Part shown: positions 43,001 to 54,800 of the stretch, piece by piece
Layout of the letters: each line of letters begins with the position of its first letter
Numbering within the stretch: position 1 is the stretch's first letter
Origin: Liolophura sinensis
Taxonomy: Eukaryota; Mollusca; Polyplacophora; Chitonida; Chitonidae
Assembly: GCF_032854445.1 (NCBI RefSeq)
Contig: NC_088297.1
Span: forward strand, 14,371,335 to 14,435,334
Direction: 5' to 3'
Length of the DNA: 64,000 nucleotides
Made by a program: the position numbers and the translations under genes
Notes under the pieces: generated by a model
What the model saw: only the letters and a program-made list of their open reading frames with translations
Database searches by the model: none
What the model was told of the DNA's origin: nothing

Positions 43001-44209
43001 CTTATTTATGTGAATGTGTGTCAAAATTAGCAGGCAATTTGTGGATTGGGATCAACTCTGGAGTACAAGCCTCGTTGAAAGCTGTAGAAACATTAGCCTG
43101 TCAACAGTTTGTCCATGGTGCATCTGAAGTTTGATAGTGGATAAGTTGTATAAGCTTATGGTCAGTTTGTCACCATGAGCTGATGTCTAACTTACATGGA
43201 CATATAAGACCAAGTTTAAAGCCTCATTACACTGCTTAGATGTAGGTACAGGAGGTTGAACTGTTGACAAGTTTGTCTTAACGGATACATGAAACGCGTG
43301 GTTTTCGTTTTTTTAATACGTGATGTATGGTGTTACCTAATATAATATTACACAGAAAGTGTATCAGCTTTTTTCTTTGGGCTTAAAAATGGCTTTAAAG
43401 TAGACTTTTTGTACTGCTTCAGCGGTCAGTCCAGAAATTAAGTAGTCTGCTGTGGTGACGTCAACAATACTTAGAGGTCTAAACAGAATTAATTATTGGG
43501 GGATGTCCCAAATTGAGGACACAAAGCTCTTCCTACATTCCCAATATTTCTGACCAGTGACAGAAAATATGTATAAAATGGAGCGATTTTTAAGAAATTA
43601 ACATAAAATATGCCTCAAAAATTAAAAATATTTTTTTTTCATTTCTGTGGCATATCTTTCTTCATCTCCCATAAAAACCTTACTCTGTTTTGTAAAACCT
43701 TTTCAATGTGTCCTTTAAGTAACATTCATGAGGTGGTCTGAATTTTAATTTCTAGATTCTTTAGTGCTCATTTCAAGGTAAGCACTAAAAATGTATCTCA
43801 GAATGTTGAGTAAACCATGGCTTTGTTGAAGTTTCCCTTTACACAGTGCCCACTACACCAGCTTACACCCTGCACAGGTTAAAACTGGTGGAGTGGTAGA
43901 GGACTGCTTCTAGCTTGCTGTACATGCATGCTTCTGAGTTGGTGGTGAGCTACATGTAATAGCTTGTCAATAACCTAGCTTGTACTGAAAATAGTTCGTG
44001 TGAATTTATTGAAATTTATTTAGATGAATTACAGCAGTATTCCAGTGGGATAATACAACAAAAAATGTCACCTCAAAAGTCTTTTAGATATGGATTCACC
44101 ATCATCATCACGTTTCTCAAGTTTTTACTCATAGTTTGTCTGATTTTTCATGGGCTCCTTGTATACTTACATGTACTCCTGTTTCTGTGATATTCCTTAA
44201 CATCTCGTT

Positions 44210-44720
44210 CATGTGTCCCTTTGAATTTTTCCCGTTTCTATTTTTTCTTGGCCATGTTCCATTTGTTCTTGTTGTTGGTCAAGTAAATTTCCCTTTATTC
44301 TAGGTCAGGGTTCCCTTTGCCTTTATCAGGTTTCCCTTTGTTCTTGGTCTTAATTGGTCATGTTTCCTCTTGCTCTTAACAGGCCAGACTTTCCTTAATT
44401 GATCAGGTTTCCCCTTGATTTTAATTAGTCAGGTTTCCCATTCCTTGTTGACCAGGGTTCCTTTGTTCTTCATCAGGTTTCCCTTTATTTTAACCCGAGT
44501 TTCCTGAGTTCTTGGTCATGTTTCTTTGTCATTTTTGCTTTTTGTTCTTGAAGACGTCTCCTTTTGTTTTGGGTCAGGTTTCTCAGATTTTGTTGACCAG
44601 GGCTCCCTTTGATCTTGGCCATGTTTTCCTTTGTCTTTGAAGACGTCTCTCTTTGTTTTTGGACATGTTTCCTCTTGCTCTTAAATGATCAGTTTTCACT
44701 TTATTCTTAGTCCATGGGAA
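44210..44720 (+). repeat. Degenerate pyrimidine-rich minisatellite, ~30-bp theme
   Basis: The theme TTGGTCAGGTTTCCCTTTG with TTCTTGGTC recurs about fifteen times, very irregularly. Confidence 0.65.
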
Positions 44721-45698
44721 AACTGACCACAATGAAAGGATTGTCTTTGGACAGCTTTCCCATGGTGCATAGATACACATTCTGTAAGAGTTATAACTGG
44801 TACATATATAAGCCAACATTAGTGGATGCAGGCTTAGTTAGATCGATTGACTGCTTCCTTTGAATGTTTCAAGGCTTTGATTGAATCTAGTGTCCTTCTG
44901 TTTTGGGTATATCCATGTAAGTATCACATCGCCGTAGCCAAGTTGCAACTGACCCTGAGCCTGGTTTACTTGAATTCGTCCAGCCCCATTTAGGTTTCCC
45001 CTGTTACAAATTCCAGTTCTTGTCAGCTATAGTCTTTTAAATCTCCCCTTTAGCCTTTTCATCTCACCTGTTTCAAGTAAGATTTCCTCCACAATGTAAT
45101 GCTGATGGTTGATGTACAGGTGAAGTAATCTTTTGGTTCTAATTGGCTGACATATTCATCAAAAGCATTGTTCTGTGCGGAGCTGATTCGGCGTCACAGT
45201 CTCAGACACAGCTTTTTGTTTCGCTGCATCTTTATGTAGGAGGAGGAGGATTGTCAAGTATCTCAGCCTTAATTTCCTGGTTTCCTTCACCTATAAAACT
45301 GACTTTAGTGCACCTGAAAGGCTTGTGTCATTTTGGGTACATGGTTATCTGGTCATACATGAATCAAATAGAACAGTATTTGGCGGCGCCTTATCTTGAT
45401 TAATTTAGCATCTTTCCAAATCTTGACAAAAAAATGCCAAAATTAACCCTTTCAGCCCACTGAAGTGCCGTCTATAAGCAAAATAGACCAAAATTTTACT
45501 CCTTAACTCTACCTAATGTTCCCATTTGAGGAAAAATCGACTAAAAATTTAAAATATTAACACTTTCAACCTATTATAGTCCACTGTGGAATCAAGAATA
45601 GCTACCTGCTTTGCAAAACTAGAGCTTAGGTACTAGGTTGTGCATGTTGGCAGGAATCAAAAAAATTCTCAATGTATATATGACTGACATTATTGCAG

Positions 45699-45883
45699 CT
45701 GACTCCCCTGTACCTGTGTTTGGAGCCCCCGCAGGAGATGCCCCTGCAGGAGATGCCCTCGCAGGAGATGCCCCCATAGGAGATGCTCCTGCAGGAGATG
45801 CCTCCAACAAAGCCATGCTTTCCCCTGACAAACAAAAACAGAAAATGTCTGAGTATGACTACCAGCTGAGTGATGGCAGAAAG
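45699..45883 (+). CDS. Downstream exon D1 (GDAPA repeat)
   Basis: Acceptor ATTGCAG, phase 1 start, phase 0 end at GTGAGA. Codes DSPVPVFGAP, five GDAPA-type repeats, then MLSPDKQKQKMSEYDYQLSD. The 15-bp repeat stays in frame, which supports coding from the acceptor onward. Confidence 0.75.
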
Positions 45884-48800
45884 GTGAGACAATGCTTTTT
45901 GTTTGCAGCAATAGGTGTGGATTTCTTTAAGTGACAGTTGTATTGCTTTTATAATTGACTATAGTACTTCTCCGACCCAAATGGTAGGGCCTATTGTTCA
46001 TGCCTGCCTTTGTGATGAGCATTTCTGAGCAAACTATTTGTGTAGTACTCGTGTATTACAAGATAACAATGGTCAGTGAGGCTTGAACTCTAATCACCTA
46101 TTGACAGTGTTGATACATTCTCTTTTTACACAAATTACCCTAACTCCTCAATCTTTTCGCATATCAGCGCAACTTCCAGTGCAATTTATACATGTTTTTG
46201 ATTTGATTTTTGGGACAAAAACTACATCAGTTGGATTTACTAGTTTCAGGGCTTCACAAAAAGTATAATTTTAGCAGTCAGCACAGAATAATACCTCCAG
46301 AATATGCTTGAGTAAACACTTTGTAAACATGTGAAAAGGTTGAAGAATTACAGTAGGTGTTTATGAAAGGTATATTACCTTAATTCTTCTAAACTTTTGA
46401 ACTGCCTCTGCAACCAATATTTCGAAACATTCTTGGAGAACCATGGAGTGTAGAGAAATAATTTGCACAGTTTTGTAAAGTTTACATCTTTGGTGACAAA
46501 AATAAATGATTTTTAACATCATTTTCATAATAATTGTGTGCGTAAATTCTACTGGAGAAAGTGTTTTAGTGGTTGAAAAGGTTGAAGATTTATAGTTTTC
46601 TATGGTTACATTTTAACTCATCTTGATACTGTATACTGTAGTTTTTCATAATTCATGATGACTTTGCAACGTTGCAAATCCTGTCATATTGCAAATAGCT
46701 ATTGTGAGATGTGACAGGACACACAAATAGATCCTTATAGTGAATGTTAACACTGTGGGATGTACTGAAAATGTTAGTACTATAAAGATCTGTCTTCAAG
46801 TACCACATACAATTTTTTTTGTGGGATTTGTGCGACAAATTGCACATCTAAATTCACCTTTCTTTGATAGGTGGATAAACCGGAGATAAAAAGTAGCATC
46901 AATTCAGATCTGTTAAATGATACAATGTTTCTTAAAAATTGTCTTATTTCTTGCTTATTTTTTCTCACAAGATTGAAGGCTACTCTTCAGAAGAAGAATA
47001 CCTGGACAAAGATCAAAAGGGTGTGGCACAGGTGGAAATCCATGAGTCTGCAGGTACAGGGGCTTAACCATCACTAAACTTTACTAATCAACATTTCCTG
47101 TCACTTAGTACAAAATCTGATTAAGTAATATAATATGATTAGACGCACCATCCGACAATAATATAATTAATATAATGTAACGTTGTGACAAACAAGGTAA
47201 CGTCTCTTTGTTTAGCTATAAGGAACAGTATGCTGGTTTGCCTATGTGCATGTCCTTTAATACAAGGGTCAGCAAAAAACCATTGGTATAATGTATTAAT
47301 AATGTAACTTTGTCATCATGCCATTTGAAACCACTGAGAAAGTCACCATGCAGTGTCATATTTAAAGAAATTAGGAATTCCTCCAAAATTTGGCACAGAT
47401 ATTAGTAGTGTTGAAAGTAGAATATTACATTTCTTTACCAGCCTTTTGGAAAAGTAAAGATATGAGTACGTTGTTCATTAGATGGTCTAATTAACCATGT
47501 GAGAGGAAAGAAACTCAGTATTCCTGCTACAATTACATATATATTAGGTAGAAAGAGCAGACCAGGTGTTTCAAAAATTAGAAGAATTAGTATGTATATA
47601 GATATATATCCCCATGTTTAGGCTGAAAATGACAGCAGAATTATAGGAAAGTAATGACAGTATTAAGGGACATGACTTAATCAGTTGTCATGACGTTGGT
47701 CAACAATATCATACAAGTTACATGCAGGTAATTGTGTGTTAATTAATTTATGTCCCAAAAGAACCTTTACCTCTGAGAAAAAAAAAATGGAAGAAATGAA
47801 ATCTACTCTTTCAAAATATCACGAGTAATGTGTTTTTTTTAAAACACCGACTGCCTGTGTCTAATCCAGTAACTTAAATGGTAATAACCAAATGTTAACA
47901 AAGATCAGCGTCATAGATCTATCTACAATTGATGCTTAACATTGGGGAGTGTATTTTGAAACAGAAACTTAAATACATTAGCAAAATTTGGAGAAGAAGA
48001 AAAAAAAAGAAAGGAAATTACAAAATCTGTCAAATGAGACAAGTCTAAGAAGCATAGCATTAATAGCATTAAATTATGACAACATAGAAATTTAACTCAA
48101 AAATTAAAACTGGTGGTTTTGAAAAGTTCGGCACCATTCACACTAATTTTCTGTTTCTGTATTTTAACACTGACATGCACTCCAACTGAAATATCACCAT
48201 TTTCAGTACATATGTATTATCAACAATCCTCAAAAAAGTACTACAGAAGCTTTATAACTTCAGAACGGCAAAGTTATGTTTTTGTTATTACCAAGACAAC
48301 TTCAATAGTTTAAGAGTTTCTTTATTCTTTCAAATGAAATACTTTCTGAACAGGTAAATTGAAACTAAACTCAGACCAGTTCAAAATTTAAAAGAAAAAA
48401 AAAGAAACGAATAATTTCCTTTTTTAATGAGTAGAAACCAATCAATGTAGGTGTATACAGGTATATGTTACCAGCACTTTTCCTTTCTGTTTTGCGTTCA
48501 CTCGTTACAGAAGAATCAGACTCGTGGTAAGCTGTGTCACGCATGCCTCCCTCTTTTCTGTGTACCATAGCACCAGCGTAGTTTTAACATTTTCTTTTAT
48601 AGTTATCATATTGTTGGTGTTGCATGCCAATCCACAGATTTGTCAGCCTTTTGTGGGTGGTCCTCGCAAATTGTTGGTCATTTTATCGTAGTGACAGGTT
48701 TATGGATTCATTAGTTAGGTCCTGTAGAATAACAACGCCATGTGTATCGAATTCAGTCGAGGACAACCTTTCTTGACCTTTCCAAATTTTACTTACTGTT

Positions 48801-51800
48801 CTGCTTACGAACTTGAGTGGTGATGAGTCAAAGTTCAATCTGTAGCCTACTGCATTTGTAGAACCAGTGCGATTTACGTCGTCTCATAGCCTTTTCTGGC
48901 GATACAGCGATTCGGAGGATGAGAGCGCAAAGTTGGAGAGCTCCTCATCCTCCTCTACCAGCGACTCATCCTACCAAAAGTCCAGTGCTTCTTTCTCCTC
49001 GCCGATCAGCCCCAGACAAAAACTAATGCATGTTAAGGAGCTGGATGATGTCACGGAAAGTGGTGACATTAGAGGAACCGATGATGGTGTCACCGTGACA
49101 ACAGGCAAGCAGGAAACGGTTGAAGTTGCGATGAGTGAGATGGATGAAAGTGAGAAGCTGGTCGAGGACCAAGTTGTGACCAAGAAGGCTTTGTTTGAGG
49201 ATCCAAACTTTATGAAACCCAAGCTGAAGCCGAGTTCCCCACGAACCATTGAAGAAGCCGCCGCTAGAGTAGTTGCTGATGTAAGCACAGAGGTGTTGCT
49301 CGAGGAACACATGGAGAGAGTGCAAAGAGAAAGCCACCATCCTTTGGCAGATAGTGATAATTCGGAACGTTTCTTGTCAGAACATCTTCATCATCAGGAA
49401 GAAGAAAGTCCAGCGCCTGCTGAAAAGCATGTCCGATTTGAGAGGCCAAAAACTGCCAAGGATCACCGCCGATTGCCGACTAATGCAGAGAACGAGGTGA
49501 AGGAACTTCAAACTGTGGCTGAAGATGACTCATCAGTTCTGTTCCTTGACCATAACACGTCCTCCTCTTCAAGTTCTGAGTCAGACTTGGAGAGGAATTC
49601 AGAGAAAGGTTCGGATGAATCAGGAATTCAGGCTGCTCAAAACTCCAAAGTTGAAGACTCCCTCAAACTGGATCTTCTAGGTCATGACTCAGAGGTGTCG
49701 ACTGGTACCCAGGATAGGTCTGGTCAGCACACTTTTGATTGTGACTCTGCTGGAAAAAATGATCTTGTTCAGGAAGATAATGACAAAGAGAATGTCCTGG
49801 AATCTGAAGAGATGGAGACAGCTGTTCAAGAATCTGACTCTAACTTTCAAGACTGGGCTATTCACAATTCTGCAACTTCAGACTCTGATGCTCATGAGGC
49901 ATTCCACCACAGGACAACTGAATTGAACATCATCTCCACTACAACAATAACAAGTTCCACAGCTCCTATCAGTACGGCAATAGGGACTGTTGGCACCACG
50001 GAAAGTGTGACCAGCCCCAGGGAAACCCACCCCCACCTGAAGTCTTTGCAGAATGGAAAGGAACATGACTCTAGCGTGGCATCTGAGAGTGGTCACGACT
50101 CGGAGACCAGCACCGAAGGAAAACACCATCGCCCAAAGTCTGCTCATATTGGAAAGGGACGTCTCTATGGCAGTGAGTCGGAGAGTGGCCGAGACTCGGA
50201 GGCCAGCACGAAGGGAATCCATCATCGCCCCAAGTCTGCTGTATACGGAAAGGGGCATCTTAAGGGCAAATCTAAAGGTAAATATATGTATGCCCAGTGT
50301 GTGACTCATCTTCATCTCATCATCCATTTGCTAAATGTACTAAACAGGAATTATGGCTGTTATCCAATGGCGAGTTTGACTGTAGATCTGCTATCTGTAG
50401 CTAACCAATCAAATGTGGCCTAGGGCTGTTGTCTACTAATATGCTGCTTATCTCTAGATGTTGGAATACTAATCTTTCAGCTTTAAAGGAGAAGAAAAAT
50501 GTAAATATCCATCAAATACCATTGAAAAGAGTTTGCATTTCCTCGCAGGTGCATGCCATAAAAAATATTCTAATATGTATCTCAAGTTGATAAAAGTTGA
50601 TTAAAGTCAGCGCCAGAATCTACTGTGGGTGACTCCATTTTGCCTAAGAACTGGTCCTGAAGTCTTAGGAAGAAAATTGCCGTCGGAAACTGCCGAAGTG
50701 CAGTTTGTACATTTCCGGTAGAACTCTTTTTTCCAGAAGATAGTGAACAGTACAGTTCATTTTCCACTTGATGATTGGAAAACCGGAATGTTGGAAATAG
50801 GTTCTGAGTTTACACAAACAAGCCGGCAGTTTTAACAAATCTCATTGGCTGAGAGGTGACACACCCCCAGCATAAATTACAGGGTGTTAAAGATGGAGGA
50901 CGCCAGTTTATGCCAGTTTTGACGTTTTCAGGATTTACGTGTATGGCGAGGAAAAATCACAAAATTATGCAGCAGGCACCACCAGATAGAAAAAAATGTG
51001 CTCTTTTCAGCCTATAGTGTCATGTTTTGAACTTTTCTTCTCCTTTAAGTTGTTTTATCAGTATCTCATAAGGCAATGCAAGTTTTATTTTGTGTTTTAC
51101 AAGTGAGTGAGTGACTAAGTGTTTAACGTCGTACTTAACAATTTTTTAGTCATATGATGAGGATTGTGTTCTACGATAAACCAACACTAAAAAATCTGAA
51201 CATAGAATGAATAAGACTGAATGCCCACCATTTTACTTTGTGAGATCTGGAGATTTTTATGGACTTCCTGTTTTACAAGGCTTTCTGATCATGTAAATAT
51301 GTAAACGAGAAAAATTGCTGAAATAGTCCAAGTTTCCCAAAAACTTAGATGATTTTCAGGTCTTATTTTTATCTTTATGCTCCCCCCCCCCCACCCTTTG
51401 ACACTGATGAAAGGTTTATTCTGCCCATTAAACAACAATTTAAATTAGTGTTGCCGTATCTCCAGATATTTTAATGCACAGTTACTAGTCTTTTCCCTTT
51501 AATACGTTTTACCATTGTCTAATAATGATGCCATGTGACATATGCCAAGCTGTATAGATCATGACTAACTCCTTGCGAATACACAGCCAGGAGACTTCAG
51601 ATTTTGTCAGCAGGGCTTGAGCAGAACACTGTTGTATCAATGTGCAGTAAGCATCCTTTGTGATGTCATTATATGGTGAAGAGCTGAGTTAGGTAGATGT
51701 AACTCAGATTTCAGTATATTCGGCCCAAGCCACTGTTTTGCATTTCATTGGCTGTATATTACATCCCTTATGGAGACAATAATTTCAACATTACATTTAC

Positions 51801-54800
51801 TTTTAGGTTTTGTTGAACTATCATTCCTTTTGCGTACATAAGCTGATAGTTGGTCTTCGTGCAAGTAATTAAGATTAACCCTTGTGGGTAAATAATTTTA
51901 ACAGAAAAGTAATCAAACCATATAGGTGTATAGTGCGTCGTCGTAGTAACCCTTTATCTGCAGCAGTGCAACTGTACATACATGTTAATATGCATGTATG
52001 CATCATGTATGTTGTATTGTGAAAACGTGCCACCGGCATTGCTTCATCATGCTTGTAGATGGGTAGCATGCTTGTAAATGGGTAGCATGCTTGTAGATGG
52101 GTAGCATGCATTGCACAGAGAGTACATTATTTATTCTTGTTGTCGCAAGGTGATCTAAGTGTGAAGATCACAAACAACAGTACTTCCGGGAATACAGGAA
52201 TACAACCTGTAATGAGTAGACGCAGCACAATTCACAAAATCAAACAACAAACTACACATGGCCACACTAAAAGCATCACATAACACATCCACAATTACAG
52301 TCCATGATTCACGGTCCACTGTACACAGTTCCAGTACAGTACGGCGGAAAATCTATCATTGAACTGGGTCTTCTGTAGAAAATGACACCTGACTGTCTTT
52401 GAGTTGTCATAGTCCCACACGGATGCAGTAACCACTGTTGGTTCGGTAAGATGGGCCTCATCACGTCTGGGCTCACGATACTGCGCCCTCCTTTAAACCA
52501 TATTGCTCACCTCTGGGCAGTACTCAGACAGACACACCAGGGCATATCCCACCGTACCTCCGACCATACGGGATCTCAGGGCTGTAATCAGACAGACACA
52601 CCAGGACATATCACACTGTACCTCCCACCATACGGGATCTCAGGACTGTAATCAGACAGACACACGAGGGCATATCACACCGTACCTCCCACCATACGGG
52701 ATCTCAGGGCTGTAATCAGACAGACACACCAGGACATATCACACCGTACCTCCCACCATACAGGATCTCAGGGCTGTAATCAGACAGATACACCTGGGCG
52801 TATCACTCCATGCCTCCCGCCATACGGGATCTCAGGGCTGTAATCAGACAGACACACCGGGGCATATCACAACGTACCTCCCGCCATACGGGATCTCAGA
52901 GCTCTACTCAGACAGACGTACCAGGGTATATCACAACATACCTCCCACCATACGGGATCTCAGGGCTGTAATCAGACAGACACACTAGGGCATATCACAC
53001 CGTACCTCTCGCCATACGGGATCTCAGGGCTGTACTCAGACAGACACACCGGGGCATATCACAACGTACCTCCAACCATACGGGATCTCAGGGCTGTAAT
53101 CAGACAGATACACCTGTATCACTCCATGCCTCCCACCGTACGGGATCTCAGGGCTGTACTCAGACAGACACACTGGGGCATATCCCGCCATACGGGATCT
53201 CAGGGCTGTAATCAGACAGACACACCAGGGCATATCACACCGTACCTCCCGCCATATGGGATCTCAGGGCTGTACTCAGACAGATACACCAGGGCATATC
53301 ACACCGTACCTCCCGCCATACGGGATCTCAGGGCTGTACTCAGACAGACACACCAGGACATATCCCGCCGTACCTCCCACCATACAGGATCTCAGGGCTG
53401 TAATCAGACAGATACACCTGGGCGTATCACTCCATGCCTCCCGCCATACGGGATCTCAGGGCTGTAATCAGACAGACACACCGGGGCATATCACAATGTA
53501 CCTCCCACCATACGGGATCTCAGGGCTGTACTCAGACAGACGTACCAGGGCATATCACACCGTACCTCCCACCATACGGGATCTCAGGGCTGTAATCAGA
53601 CAGATACACCTGGGCATATCACTCCATGCCTCCCGCCATACGGGATCTCAGGGCTGTAATCAGACAGACACACCGGGGCATATCACAATGTACCTCCCGC
53701 CATACGGGATCTCAGGGCTGTACTCAGACAGACGTACCAGGGCATATCACACCGTACCTCCCACCATACGGGATCTCAGGGCTGTAATCAGACAGACACA
53801 CTTGGGCATATCACACCGTACCTCTCGCCATACGGGATCTCAGGGCTGTACTCAGACAGACACACCGGGGCATATCACAACGTACCTCCCACCATACGGG
53901 ATCTCAGGGCTGTAATCAGACAGATACACCTGTATCACTCCATGCCTCCCACCGTACGGGATCTCAGGGCTGTACTCAGACAGACACACTGGGGCATATC
54001 CCGCCATACGGGATCTCAGGGCTGTACTCAGACAGATACACCAGGGCATATCACACCGTACCTCCCGCCATACGGGATCTCAGGGCTGTACTCAGACAGA
54101 CACACCTGGACATATCCCGCCGTACCTCCCGTCATACGGGATCTCAGGGCTGTACTCAGACAGATACACCAGGGCATATCACACCATACCTCCCACCATA
54201 CGGGATCTCAGTGCTGTAATCAGACAGACACACCAGGGCATATCACAACGGACCTCCCGCCATACGGGATCTCAGGGCTGTACTCAGACAGACACACCGG
54301 GGATAAATGTAAACTACAACACGTACACCGCTGTCAAATTGTTTAACACTACTCCATTTATACGCAAGAACACAAGCCCCTACATATTACAAATGTTCAA
54401 CAATACTGTACAGTACTCCCATACCAATACACCCAGAACTGCTGAAGTCAGTCCAAAGCAAAGTATATACACACAACCCACCTCAGAATCAACCGGTTCC
54501 CCCACTGTAACACAGTCTGGTCTTCTAACAGACATGTGTTTGTTTGGTTATTTTAACAGCTCTGCATGAGATTGAGGGGTTTAAATCCATGTGGAGTCAT
54601 TTTCGTCATTTGTTCACAAAATTTACACCTACATATTACACACAGATCAACATATACTGTGCATGTACTTCATTGTGTGCTTTAAACAGTTGTTTGACAC
54701 GAGTTTTTTGTCTGTGTTATTTTTTTTTTTCATGATATGTATATATGCACATGTGGTCTGGTCATCCTATTAAACTCTTACGTGTTTATCATTGCCACTT

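Larger units (their letters stand above)
37635..45698 (+). other. ERICH3 3' region / long intron
   Basis: 8 kb with no convincing exon. It starts as the 3'UTR of the exon 14 isoform. AATAAA occurs at 38091-38096 (inside a SINE tail) and 38929-38934, among others. Contains MITE E (37799-37940), a SINE A tail piece (38003-38100), a T/A run (38228-38278), MITE F (39804-40009), a TTA/poly-T run (40524-40555) and a pyrimidine-rich degenerate repeat (44210-44720). Confidence 0.6.

Noticed and set aside
53256-53915. 219-codon ORF and several similar ORFs in the 64-bp array
   Set aside because: Three 64-bp units equal 192 bases, so a stop-free frame repeats by arithmetic. The other frames and the array itself give no sign of coding.
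53036-54049. Minus-strand 65-codon ORFs repeated 816 bp apart
   Set aside because: They only reflect the higher-order repeat of the satellite.
52515-54302. CRISPR-like array
   Set aside because: The units are contiguous and similar throughout with no unique spacers, and the genome is eukaryotic.
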